From contig JAHREC010000062.1 of NCBI GenBank assembly GCA_020081605.1, positions 1,054,001 through 1,118,000 of the forward strand: a DNA stretch of 64,000 nucleotides, read 5' to 3'. The DNA is from Albifimbria verrucaria. Its lineage: Eukaryota > Ascomycota > Sordariomycetes > Hypocreales > Stachybotryaceae. Shown here in pieces: positions 1-12,200 of this stretch. The notes beneath the pieces are model-generated. The model did no database searches, was not told the DNA's origin, and saw only the letters and a program-made list of their open reading frames with translations. Made by a program: the position numbers and the translations under genes. Numbering within the stretch: position 1 is the stretch's first letter; every line of letters begins with the position of its first letter.

Positions 1-699
1 TCAACACGAAGTGTGTTTGACCAATGGTGGAGAGCAGCTTTGCTAGCGTTATATGAAGCTATGAAATGTCAAAAAGTGCACTGCAACTCGTCATTGATGC
101 ACTCACATCCATATACATATGGAACAATGCCTCCAATTGAACCAATGTTTACAATTGTTCCCGCTGATCTGATCAACATATCGTGGATGGAGCGCACCAG
201 TCTCATAGGACCGAAAACATTCACGTCAAACATCCTTTGTACCTCTTCGACATCTGTATCGATGGCTGTCATGGTATATGCTGATTTGTTAACCCATGCA
301 ACGCTTCCAGTGCAGGCATGCACTTACCAATGCCTCTAGAGTCCTTCGTGTCAGTTACTACTCCCAAACAACGGATGCTAGGCTTACGCATTGTTCACCA
401 GGATGTCAAGCTGGCCATGGGTTATAGCATCAATGCTATGCTTTAGGTTCGCAATAGAGTCATCCTTCGTCACATCAAGGGAAACCAAGTGATGCCTGCC
501 GCATCAAGATGCTCACTTGGTTCAGAAGGAAGAAGTGTTGCAATGGGATAAATGCCACGCGACTTATACTGCTTCACGAGAGCCTCGCCGATGCCACCTT
601 GGCCGCAACTAGAGAGTTAAAATGAGAAGAGAAAACAATATGCGTGGTATGAAGAATCACTTACCCAGTAACAAGTGCATACTTGACATTATCTGCCAT
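1..699 (-). CDS. AYR1-like short-chain dehydrogenase (3' end outside window)
   Basis: Classical NAD(P)H-dependent short-chain dehydrogenase resembling fungal 1-acyl-dihydroxyacetone-phosphate reductases. I assemble exons 699-665, 608-388, 303-107 and 58-<1, all with GT-AG introns. The spliced product shows the cofactor motif TGCGQGGIG in exons 1-2, NNA at the end of exon 2, a family block ending GTIVNIGSIGGI in exon 3, and YNASK (catalytic Tyr/Lys) in exon 4, so the gene continues past position 1. The ATG at 699 follows from the first splice junction. One base appears missing at the G-run 479-481, which breaks exon 2 just before the LDVT motif; this matches the homopolymer losses seen throughout the window. 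Its place beside two more dehydrogenases, a cupin and a PKS suggests a tailoring role, but substrate is unknown. Family is confident, function inferred. Confidence 0.78.
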
Positions 700-990
700 G
701 ACTGCTTGACTTGGGTTCAGTCCAATGGAAAATGCGTTCACTATTATTTGTGTAAGAACACCAGTCTTGCGCAATGACTTGGATGTTGTTCAGGTAAAGA
801 GACTGCAGAAGCTGCCTCAGCCTTGTCTTATGTGTGATTTAATGGGGGTGAATATGTGTACCTCTAAACTGAGGATGCGGGGAAGATCAGGAAGCATAAA
901 TACGGCCTATGCCTCCCTCTAATTGCAGGTCATATGCTCCCTCTCGTTATCATTGATATAACTCAGGCAATAATACAAGTGCTAGCTACG

Positions 991-1965
991 ATGAGCCTTG
1001 ACGGATATGCCTTTATTGTTGGTGGTGGTTTGTCTTTCTGCCTCACGTGTGGGCTTGCAATTTACTGACCATGATACAGGCGACGGGATTGGCAAGACTT
1101 GCGCCGTTGCGTTCGCCAAAGAACGCTGTTTAGGGATGGTTATTGCTGACATCAACCTGAAAGCCGCCCAGGATGTTGTTGCCTCCAGCACAGGTGCTGC
1201 TACGGCCCCTGGATTTCGGGCCGAGGCGGTCTTTGTCGACGTGACAAAAGAGGATTCAGTCAGAAATGCTGTCGCACGTATGGCTGAACTGTTCCCCGGA
1301 TAGACTACTGTGTCAACTCCGCCGGGGTGTGTGCAACTCTGACAGCAACCACATCTAAACGCATGCTGACTCGGTGTCCAGATTGGTGTGGAAGACGCAC
1401 ACGAGATAGCCGACGCCAAATCGGCAGAGTTTATCCGTTTCATGGACGTCAACGTCACGGGTACTTTCTACGTAACCCGTGAGGTCTCCAAGGCGATGAA
1501 GTCCCAGTCAGCCCGAGAGATACGAAACAAGGTACCGGTGCGTGGCTCCATAGTCAACATGGCCTCAGCCGCATCGTTTGCGGCACAACCATGGATGGTA
1601 CAGTATACCACTTCCAAGCATGCAGTACTGGGACTTTCGAAAAATGCCGGTAATTTGCACTTTAATCTGGCTAAATGGCACCACAGTGCTAACATGTTCG
1701 TGCATCAGCTCTTGACAACGCAGGACATGGGATCCGTGTCAACTGCGTATGCCCATCCTGGGTGGACACTGCAATGGTGCGTAGGGCGATCGAGAACGTG
1801 CCAGGACTTCACGAGATGATCCAAAAGGCTGTGCCCATGGGGCGCCTAGCTCAAGTGGAGGAGGTAGCGGATGCGACTGTTTTCTTGAGCAGCGACAAAG
1901 CAAGCTTTGTGACTGGATCTGCCTTTGTGATTGATGGTGGCACCACTACTACCTGTCATGTTTAG
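991..1965 (+). CDS. Short-chain dehydrogenase/reductase (3-oxoacyl reductase-like)
   Basis: SDR of about 260 residues. Exons are 991-1027, 1080-1326, 1382-1649 and 1724-1965. The N-terminus gives GYAFIVGGGDGIGKT (Rossmann glycine motif) only when the 1028-1079 intron is removed, which fixes the start at 991. Further motifs are CVNSAGIG across intron 2, MASAASFAAQ (catalytic Ser region), YTTSKHAVLG (Tyr/Lys) and a C-terminus ending FVIDGGTT. One base seems to be missing in the C-run 1294-1297, immediately before the IDYCVNSAG motif; otherwise every junction is in phase. The product probably reduces a keto group or oxidises an alcohol. It faces convergently onto the next dehydrogenase and lies about 4.3 kb from the PKS start, so a role in polyketide tailoring is plausible but unproven. 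Confidence 0.82.
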
Positions 1966-2862
1966 CGTATCATCCATGTAACAGTATCGGAAAGAATCAA
2001 TGGTTCATCTCTAAGATTTGGGTGTGATCAGCCACCCGAAATGTCCCTTTCCCTGAACATCAATGTGACATCGGGTAGACGAACTCTGCAGGACGTGGCG
2101 CGTAAGCCATCCTCGTGGACAGTGCGTGTCAATGGGACAGGCAAGCATTTCAGATACTACATGATGTAACCCAGTGGGGAACTAGAAGATCCGCCCGGAG
2201 CTGATAGCAAGAGCTCCTGCAGGATGCATGATACCGAAGGCAAAGGTTGCATATGCTGGATTTATTTAAACACACCATCAAAAGAAAGGGAAGGAGTCAA
2301 TTGTGTGCCATCCAGTTCATAGCGTATGCATGTCCTTGGGGATGCGATAGGCTATCCAAACATCAATCAGGGACGTCGCATTCAAGCTGAAAGTGATATC
2401 CGTCTATGTCGGTGGCTACAACCTCGCGTCTACTCCAATCTACTCCAGGTATTTTATTTTGCCACTCCTAAAATAAAGACCTATCGCGGGCATGACTTCT
2501 ATAAGTGGAAATATGAGCGTTGCGGTTCTTAACATGAAACGCGAACTCGCAGGCAATACCCGAGCATAGGATAGCGAGGGCCATGCTGCTCTAGCGCATG
2601 GATTACTGAACAGCAGCCTTAGTTTGGCGAAAGCGATGTGCAACCCTGTGCTTTGTGCTGACCTTAATACTGCGGTTACAGTTTGGAAAGTAAAGATCGA
2701 TTACAAGGCAAGATTACATGTCTGTTGCTAGTAAGATGCCGTATTACACTTTGTTGGACTGTGTTGTGAAGAAATGATAAGTAAAAAAGAAATTTATAAC
2801 GTTATATGAAAGTAATACAAGCTATTGCTCGACTGAGGGCCTTCCGCCATGTAGGTACATTC
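1966..2862. other. Intergenic region between convergent SDR genes, no gene seen
   Basis: About 900 bp between the 3' ends of two convergent dehydrogenase genes. Short open frames exist near 2330-2640 on both strands, but they overlap each other and show no recognisable domain. The stretch probably holds both 3' UTRs. Confidence 0.5.
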
Positions 2863-3959
2863 CTACTCATTGAAACCTTGAATTATCTCCCGTGGGCGTG
2901 CAAATGATAGCTCCGTCAGTGTCTCGTCCCACAACTTCTTGCCAATCTCGTCACCCTCAGGCTGATAGACAATTGGGGCTTTTCTGGGGGCTGTTAATAA
3001 AATTCTTGTAGACACGGTGATAAGTACTCACGGGCGAATGCCAGAGTCCTCCACGAATTGACCGTGAACCTCTTCATTCCAACTGACGGCAGCATGCACG
3101 ATGGATCGAGCACCTACGTGGCATGGTCTACCCACACATCGTGACACGGCATGGAAGATGGACTCTTTGAAGAAGCCATTAACCTCGCGTCCAAGCCCTG
3201 ATCCGTAGCAATATCCAGGATTGGCCGCGTTTGCAATAACTATCGAGGCTGGCACATGCTTCGCAAGCTGTGTCAAAAAAGCTGCATCAGCAACTTTGAC
3301 GTTCCATATCTCTCAAAGTAGTCCCATTTTAGCATTCGTTTCCTGAAAGAATTCAAAATTTGTGAAGAAGACCGTTCAGTAAAAGCTGCCCAGCTTGCAA
3401 TATCTGAAGAGACGAACACGAGGCGCGCAGGGTCTGATGGCAAGCTCTTCTTTAGAGCTGGAAGAAGCAGAATCGCCAATAGGGTTGTTGAAAGGTAATT
3501 GATCTGGATATCCATTTCAAAGCCTGTATCTGGATGCATGTCCTCTGTCAACTTGAAAATCCCAGCGTTCATGATGGCAATGTCCACATGGTCCAGGCTC
3601 TTGGCCCGCTCCGCAATTAGTGTTATAGACTCATACGAATTGAGATCCAACGGCCAAACCTCTACTATGCAAGACTCATCTAATCTTGACTGTAGCAGAG
3701 ATTTACGTGCAGCTTCACCCTTGGTGGTATCTCGTACAGCCAAGATGAGTTTGCTTAAACCCAAGTCAAGAAGCTGACGCGAGGTCTCGAGACCAATGCC
3801 TATGTTTGAGCCAGTGACTATGGCAGTTTTCCCCTTCAAATCCACATCTGCAGCCTGTAGAGGAGTTGGTGTCACAAAAATCTGCCTGTAGAAGAACTGT
3901 AGGTAGCTTGCATGCTTCTCTGGCGATATATCAAACTTGGGTGTCGGCATTGCGCTCAT
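2863..3959 (-). CDS. Short-chain dehydrogenase, retinol-dehydrogenase/WWOX-like
   Basis: SDR of about 330 residues with an N-terminal extension of roughly 40 residues before the Rossmann motif [13 protein letters not shown]. It also has IMNAGIF and the catalytic YGTSK. Exon 1 is 3959-3032 and exon 2 is 2983-2863; the intron 3031-2984 (GTGAGT...CAG) restores a typical C-terminus containing IVYQPEG and GKKLWDE. One T is missing in the run 3275-3280, directly after YGTSK, splitting the frame. The upstream ATG at 3959 gives the normal family length. This family reduces aldehydes or ketones with NADP(H). It is the third dehydrogenase in 4 kb and is transcribed in the same direction as the cupin gene upstream of it. 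Confidence 0.82.
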
Positions 3960-4539
3960 ATTGCGGTTTTGGTTTTTAGCTCAAGAGCAGAGATATGGTT
4001 AAAAGACGTGTTATACTGCCAAGAAGAAGGCTATTAAGCCGATTCGAAGTTCATAACCACTTTCGCACCTGTAATTGCTCCTTTGTGGCTCAAACGTGAT
4101 AAGAAAAGAAAGATGCAGGTCTCACAACGTAATCGGACGAGACGTCTAGGTTTGCCTCTTACATATGTGAAGCGGCACCACCTCTCCACTCCGGGAGGGA
4201 GTGACCGATTAATCCGTCTTTTCTACAATCACACGGGTATTAGTTTAGTTGCTCCGAAGATTACAGTACACAGCAAGATCACCTCAAGCGCGCCACAGCA
4301 TCACTCGATGGCCTGTACTCCTACGATGCGGCATCAGTTGCCTCGTCTTACACGAAGGTGGACAGTCACGCTAGCTAACTACATGAACAAGATTACGGAG
4401 TATTCTGAAACACATTCCTTTAGATGAGGGCGACTAGAATAATATGTTCGTTGCTGATGAGCTGAAAGGGTTCGATAAGTTCATCTTCCACGCATTCAAC
4501 TAAGTAATGCTACGTTCTAGGCTATGACAGTCCTACTTA
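3960..4539. promoter_or_regulatory. Intergenic region upstream of SDR, no gene seen
   Basis: 580 bp between the start of the retinol-dehydrogenase-like gene and the stop of the cupin gene, both on the minus strand. It should contain the SDR promoter and the cupin 3' UTR. A 114-codon plus-strand frame here has no recognisable domain and I do not call it. Confidence 0.4.
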
Positions 4540-5225
4540 TTAACGTCCTTCGTAGTAAGGCGCCAATTCTGCAAGATACTCTTCGAGTTTCACTCCGTTT
4601 ACTTCCACAGGCTTGCTGTCCAGTAATATCCAGATCATACGGCCGGGTGCAGTGCCGTTAGCTGTGATATTGTGCCACTGATGTGCTGTGGCACGCTGAA
4701 CGCTGATGTCCCCTGGCGCATGATTCGTTCCTCGCCCGAGTCTAGAATGAGTTTGAACTCGCCCTCAAGCACAATTCCATAGTCAAGCGAGACGGCGCGA
4801 TGCATTGGAGACACAACATTGGGCCCAAAGTCAATCATGCGGACGACTGAGCCATTATGAATATGGAGTCCTGGCTTTACCACCAATAGAGGTTAACATT
4901 TTAACGGAAACAAGAGATGGGCGCTTAAACTTACCTCATTTTCCTTTGCGTATTTAACATCTTGGTCGTCTTGAAGATCAACAGGAGTTTCCTTGGTTGA
5001 GTACAGGATGTTGGCAATGGCCTGCTGGTTGCCTATGATACGGTGGTGATCACCACAGTCAGTGCCAAGGAAGATTGCCTTTCCTTCAGCGTTGTGGCCT
5101 GTGATGTGTCGTACATTGCGACGCAACCCGGGAGCAGGCCATCCAGTTGAGACGTACCCGGCACTGACGTGCAAGTATGGATTGTCTGCTGGAGGCTGTT
5201 CTGAGGTAGTTTCCTGGGCGGTCAT
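4540..5225 (-). CDS. Small single-domain cupin protein
   Basis: Cupin-fold protein of about 210 residues in two exons, 5225-4935 and 4874-4540, joined by a GT-AG intron (4934-4875). The start at 5225 gives a short polar N-terminus (MTAQETTSEQ). The N-terminal half holds RRNVRHITGHNAEGKAIF. The second exon carries the cupin core, HRAVSLDYGIVLEGEF followed by LILDSGEER, and then a histidine-bearing segment that becomes readable only if one base is restored in the C-run 4710-4713; in that frame the protein ends normally at 4540. Related small cupins occur in fungal polyketide clusters, where they have been proposed as accessory or isomerase-like proteins. Its position 1 kb from the divergent PKS supports co-regulation; catalytic role unknown. 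Confidence 0.78.
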
Positions 5226-6261
5226 GATGACAGTCTCTAAAGATATTGGAATAAGTTGAGCAATATTTGGGGCAATGAGACTAAGACACAACTGAGGTCA
5301 AGACCTTTGCTCCATGCTTTTAAAATCAGCACGTCTGCCATCGTCCAATACGAGATACCGGTGAAAGCCTTGTGGCGATGCCTAGTCCGGTGCAGACAAC
5401 ATGTCATGCACTTTGCCATCGAGAGTATAACCGGAGATGCGTTGCATTATCACAAGGTGTGTTGCATTTGCTCCATCACACTTACCCTGGTAATCCGCTC
5501 GGCACAGTCGTCAGCCTTGAGAAACTTCTCGGGGAACAAACTTGCGATTCAGTAAGCCGCGCAGCTAGGGCAGGGCTCTCAAGATTACCCCTGTAGACAG
5601 ATTTACTGTCATTTATGGAATCCTAGCACCCGCACTGTGTTGCATTGTGGGCAACTAACCGCCAACATGGTTAGGCATTTGTTGCCTTGCAAGGAGTCAT
5701 GCATACACCCTCGTTCACCCACAAATACAATCTTGCTATGTAATCAGATGGTGTGTTGCATCGTTGAGTGTTACAAGGCAAAAATTACTGCCCGGACTAG
5801 GCAAGGAATCTACTTGTGAGGCTCCAGATCGCGAGGGACTTCAGTAAACACTGGTTCGAACGAAGGCGAGGCAACATTGTGCAAGGATTTTCACCTCAAA
5901 ACGGTTCCAAGCTCCGATGCAACCCATACAGTTGGTCGTAAAGGTTGCACGTCAAGCACCAACCGTGTCTGCATTCCTAGCCTCGCTCGGTCATTCGTCG
6001 AAAGTACAGAGACCTGTCCTCACATGTTTGTTATGTGTATGGCAGTTTTTAGATGGCGAGACCAATGAAGATATTCTAAGCGTAGATAGGGGACCAGCTA
6101 AGGCTAACTTGCCTCTTCAGCTTAAGTTGATTAATAAGATCTAGTTTACATATGTGTGGTTGGCGCATATGCAGCTATTCCCAGGTGTCTCTATATACAT
6201 TGTTGTACCATAGCCGCGAATCTTGCCACGAGCTCAACTCGCTCATACTGTAAGCTCCAAG
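5226..6261. promoter_or_regulatory. Divergent intergene between cupin and PKS
   Basis: About 1 kb shared by the divergent cupin and PKS genes. The heptamer GTTGCAT occurs near 5441, 5461, 5639 and 5755. A TATA-like TATATACA lies near 6191, about 70 bp before the PKS ATG. The open frames in this stretch are short, overlap on both strands and have no domain signature. The repeated heptamer could be a pathway-factor site or coincidence. Confidence 0.4.
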
Positions 6262-9200
6262 ATGGAATACGAGTCAGCTACAATGCTGGCGTTCGAGCCA
6301 ACCAATATGGTTGAGAGTCAGAAAGATTCCGTCGATGACGGCCTGTTAGCACACACGCTCGACTTCAAATCCGGCTACGCCAAAGAGTCTGATGATACCA
6401 GCGGGCCATCAAGCTGCACCACGATGGAGAGTGATGCCACGTGCATCGTAGGAATGGGTAGGTGCTCACAACTTTGACGTACTGCATTGCTAACATCCTT
6501 CCGCAGCATGCCATCTGCCAGGTGGAATAACCTCATCATCAGATTTGTGGGATTTACTGTATGAAAAGAGGTCTGCTCAATGTGAGGTTCCGAGCGAAAG
6601 ATTCAATATCGATGGTTTCTACCATCCAGATGGAAGTCGAGCAGGGGCCACGAATGTAGCTGGAGGATATTTCCTCAAGGAAGACGTGCGCCAATTTGAC
6701 AATGACTTCTTTGGCATAAGCAATCTAGAGGCAAAGTACATGGATCCTCAGCAGCGGAAACTCCTCGAAGTTGTGTTTGAATGTTTGGAGAATGCAGGCA
6801 TCTCCATGGGAGATATATCCGGCACCAATACAGGGGTGTTCGTCGGGAACTTTACGCTCGACCATGCAGCGATGCAAGCAAAAGACTTAGATTACACACA
6901 TCGCTATGCAGCAACTGGATCAGGAACCTCTATCTTGTCAAATCGTATCAGCCATGTATTTGACTTACGCGGGCCAAGGTTTGCACCATCCACCAACTGA
7001 GAGAGTAACATGGTAGCTAATTTATACTCACAGTTTCACATTGGATACTGCGTGTTCATCCACAATATACGCTCTCCACCAAGCAGTAACCGCCATTAAG
7101 AATGGCGACTGTGATGCAGCTATTGTTGCAGGTGCAAACCTCATCATGTCACCAGAACAGCACGTAGGAACAATGAAAGGCGGGTTCCTTTCTCCAACCT
7201 CAGCCTGCCATACCTTTGACACTTCCGCCGACGGGTACGCTCGCAGTGAGGCTGTCAGTGCCATCTTTGTACAACGTGTCTCCACGGCTTTGAAGAAAGG
7301 CCAAAAGATCAGGGCAGTAATACGTGGTACTGCCATTAACGCGTAGGTTTCCTCTTCAATATTTCAACGATCTCCATTGGTCACATTTACCTTTCATCCC
7401 TGGTACCACCTTATTATTATGCTTTTGATTCACACCCTGAATAACCTATCTTTACAGTAACGGCAAGACGCCCGGTATCACGCTGCCGAGTGCCAAACAA
7501 CAGGCGGCAGTCATCCAAAAGGCATATCAGAATGCTGGCCTTAGCTTTTCCGACACTGACTATATCGAGTGCCATGGCACTGGGACTCCTGTAGGAGACC
7601 CTATCGAAATGGATGGCATTGCAGAGTGTTTCACGGCTCGACAAGGCATGCCTCTGATCGTTGGAGCGGTATGTGGTGATAATCTCTTGAGAATCCCTAT
7701 AACTGACACTGTTCAAGGTGAAAACAAATCTTGGTCATGCCGAAGCTGCAAGTGGCATAACCTCAATCATCAAAGTTGCACTTGCGTTTGAACGTGGTAT
7801 CATTCCTCCGACTTACGGGGTGAAGACGCTCAACCCGAAGTGTAAGTTGTTGATTAAGAGCCTAAGGTATTCCACTAACTGATGTCTATCAAGTACACCT
7901 CGAGTCCCGTCATATGAAGGTGTTGCATAACCCCGAACCATGGCCACGATCACTACGCCGAGCAAGTGTCAATTCATTTGGCTACGGAGGCGCAAATGGC
8001 CATGTCATTCTCGAATCTGCTGAGAGCTATTTGAACAACCCCCTACAAGGGGACTCTATGCATGCCATCAGTGACTTCAGACCAAAGAACGGGAGCTTCG
8101 TCTTTCCAATTTCCGCTGCATCGCAATGGTCTCTCAAGGCACGCCGTAGTCAAACTTTCGATCTCATTCAGAAAATCGACACGACAGCAGTAGAAGGGCT
8201 GGCGTTTGCCTACAGTACGCAGGCTTCGATACTGCCTTTTCGAGATTATGTCTTGATCTCAACAACTCCTAAGCCGGCAGTAGTGGAGGTGGACGAAAGT
8301 GTACAGCCACCTCAACGAGTACAACGTTTGCCACTGGCCTTTGTATTTACTGGTCAAGGCGCACAGTATCCTTGCATGGCCAAGGAACTATTTGCTCATA
8401 ATTCAGTTTTCAGGGCAACGATTCAGATGCTTGATGAGACTCTACAATCATTGCCTACAATACACGCTCCCAGTTGGACTTTGGAGCAGACAATACTTGA
8501 CTCTCCTGCTACAAGCATGATTAGCCATGTTACCCGAAGCCAGCCTATTTGTACTGCTGTGCAGATTGCTCTTGTTGACACATTATACTCCTGGGGTCTT
8601 CAACCAGCAGCCGTTGTTGGTCACTCATCGGGCGAAATCGCTGCCTTATACAGCGCTGGTCTCCTGACAGCATCACAAGCAATTATAGCTGCATATTTTA
8701 GAGGCTTTTCTGTGAATCAAATTAAAGAAAGAGGTCTCATGATGGCAGCTGGAATTAGCTCGGAGACTGCTTATGCCATGATCGATCGGATGAGCTTGAA
8801 ACATGTCCGTGTTGGATGCGTTAATTCGCCAGAAAGTGTTACACTCAGTGGCTCAAAGCATGACATTCAGGTGCTTTACGAGGAGCTACAGAATCAGAAA
8901 AAGTTCGTCCGAAAACTAGAAACAGGTGGCCAGGCCTACCACTCGCACATGATGGCTCAAGCTGGCGAGCTATATGAAACACTTCTTTCGCCATTTCTAT
9001 CGTACAAAGACCCCAAGCATGTATCAGATATAAAAATGTTTTCGTCGGTTGGCCTTACCTCTAAGGCGATAGAGCCACTGGACAGGGTTGCTGATATGGC
9101 TAAATATCTACGGCGAAACCTCGAACTGCCAGTCCAATTCAATTCTGCACTATCCACCCTACTCAAAACTCAGCGGTTCCATATCGTGGAGATTGGACCA

Positions 9201-12200
9201 CATGCTGCGCTCAAATCCCCAATCCAGCAAATACGGAATAATTGCAGGGCAGAAGAGAAGAGTGATCCGTACACTCCTACATTGGTTAGGGAGAGGACGC
9301 CAACATTGCGCTGCAGAAGACAGCGGGAAGACTTTCAACTCACGGCCATACCCTCAACTGGCTTTCTGTTAACAATTTGCATGCCGCGGCTCCCTTTCTG
9401 TCCCAGACTTACCACCATATCCCTGGGATCATTCAAAGAGCATCTTATGGAGCGAACCTCGTGCAAGCATTGACACGCGCAACCGGAAGCACCTTCGACA
9501 CGAACTTCTCGGCACGCGAAAGGTGACTGAAAATGGCATTGACTGGAACTGGCGTAACATTCTGAGGATCTCAGAGATGCCTTGGCTTAAAGACCACAAG
9601 CTCGAATCGAGTATTGTCTTGCCAGCAGCCGCATACGTTGCGGTCGCTATTGAGGCTATATCACAAATGCAAGACCTGAAGCAAAGCCTTCTTGACAGAG
9701 AATCAGCATCTTTTGAGTGTAAAGACATTAGTATCAACGCGCCACTCATCGTACCCGATGACGATAGCGATGAAGCACAACCTACCGAGTTACACACCAC
9801 AATGGCGCCTCGGAAGCTTTCGAACTCGACTCTATCGACTTCTTGGTATGACTTCACGATATCTTCCTGGAGTCCCAATCAGTCTACACTGCATTGCACA
9901 GGTAGTATCCGTGTATTCCAGGAGGCAATGCTAGGCTCTAGGCAAGGGGCGGTTCTGACCACCAATACGGAAGCTTACGAGACATGGGCTATGGGTCGCT
10001 GGTATGAGAGGACTCGGGAGGAGGGGCTGAATTTTGGGCCTCATTTCAAATCCTTAACCAGCCTTCAGACAGACGGTAGTCGCGTGAGAACAGATTCCAT
10101 CGCAACTACAAAGCTTGATCCTCCATCTACCATAGACGCCGGTACATTCTACCCCTGCATCCCATAACCTTGGATGCTTGCTTCCAAGCTGCCATAATGG
10201 GTGGTACAGCCGGGGATTTGAGTAAACTACGGGCGTTTGTACCGGTTTTCATTTCCCACTGCCGCATCCAGCTACCCAGAATCACGGATGAGGAGGACTG
10301 CAGAATCCACTCACGTGTGACCAAAACTGGCTTTTCAACATGCAGAGCAGACTGTACGCTTCGGCAATCCGACGACACGCCGGTCGTAGATATCCAAGGC
10401 CTCCGACTCTCGCAGTACACTGGCAAAGCACAGAAACAACCTGTGAAAGACTTGTTTGAGGAAAGACATCCAACTCTCCGAGTTCAGTGGAAGCCTGACA
10501 TTCTCCGATTACACCAAGGTGTAGAGACTGAGCTTCGTGCTTATATCAAGGAATTCGTAGCCACTAAATCTGCGGATGCAAGAGACAATGAATCTATGGT
10601 TGCCATTAGCGCCCTCTTGGATTTAGCAGGACACCGGAATCCACAAATGCATGTTTTGGAACTGAGTTCTGGATGTGCCTGTTGCTCCAAGAAACTCTCG
10701 ACATATTTGGAAATAGAAACAGCATTTCCACGTTGTCAATCATGGCTTACGGGTAGCCTAGATGAACATGGTAAATTGCTTCTTGAAGATGATGTCAAGA
10801 GCATTCAACCTTTCGATGTCATTGTGATTCCTGAGGTAAGTATACTGTTTCGCCCCGTCATTTATAATTTCCAACTATTTACTGACTCGAATCAGCACTC
10901 ACTATCGGAGCGTATTTGGGAGCATGGCATCCAACAGATACTATCTCTCACTTCAAAGCAGAGCGTAATAATCACTCGAAAGTCTGCTGCGGCTTTTTCC
11001 AGTTTAGAAGCCGCAGGACAAGTAGTTTTAGAGCTCCAAAACGGGATACTTCTTGCCCTTCCTCCACATGAAACAACCCTTTTGAAAGGAAGAAAAATAC
11101 TAATCCTGGTAAGTGTTTTCTACTTCCGTCTGTTTTGTTCTAAACAAGCGTGCTAAATGTCGCTAGAAACCAAACGAACCTTCTGAAAGCCTGGAAAGCT
11201 TTGCAAGATCTCTTATCTCATACTTGCAAACAAACATCGGTAAAGAGGAGCCGATTGTTATATCATTAAGCGAAATAGACAGCATCGAAATGTCCAAGGA
11301 TATGATCTGTATATCTCTTCTAGAAATGGAGCGTGAGTTCTTGGCAACTTTAACCTCCAAAGACATGGATCGTCTTCGCAAAGTCACTGATACTGTGACG
11401 ACACTGGCGTGGGTCACAGGCGCAAGCATGATCTCAGATCCAAATCCTGACCTCGCACTGTCCAGCGGGCTTGGACGAGCATTAATGCTGGAGCAGCCTT
11501 CCTTGCGATTCATAGTTGTTGATATTGGAGGGTTTAACTCTACCGACGAAGAAACCATGCGTACAACGTGCCGGAATGTGGTGCAAGCTCTATTGCCTCG
11601 CCATGTCGCAGACGACACTGAGTTCATTCAGGAGAACCGCATCCTCAACATAAGTCGCTTCGCACCAGATCTCAAACTCAACTCTCTATTCCGCAGACGT
11701 TTTGGAGACAAATCATTTGAGCCAACTTCGCTTGCTCAGCTTGGTCTAGCCAAGTTGTCGATCAGCCAAGTCGGTATGACAGACACAATGTATTTCCAAC
11801 AAATTTCCGAACCTTCCACCCCACCCCCAGTCGGACACGTAGATGTCAATCTCAAGGCTGTCAGCCTCAACGCGAAGGACATCTACGCTATGGGCGGTCG
11901 TGTCGAAACTAAAAACTCGACTATATCTCTTGACTTCTGCGGCATAGTCTCAGCTGTTGGGCCAGACGTGACACATCTGAAAGTTGGTGACCGTGTAGTT
12001 GCTCTGGCACCCAACTGTTTCCGTACAACCGAGCGAGTACCCATCGGCTCCGTGCACAAGATGCTCCCAGAAGAAGAGTTCACTGTGATCCCAACACTCA
12101 TGACAATATACGCCACAGCGCTTCATGCTCTTCGAGACCGTGCCCGCCTACGTGTTGGCGAGTCAGTCCTCATTCATGCCGGCGCAGGCGCTTTTGGGTT

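Noticed and set aside
4083..4427. A 114-codon frame between the SDR and cupin genes
   Set aside because: Composition and sequence show no domain; it lies where promoter and 3' UTR are expected.
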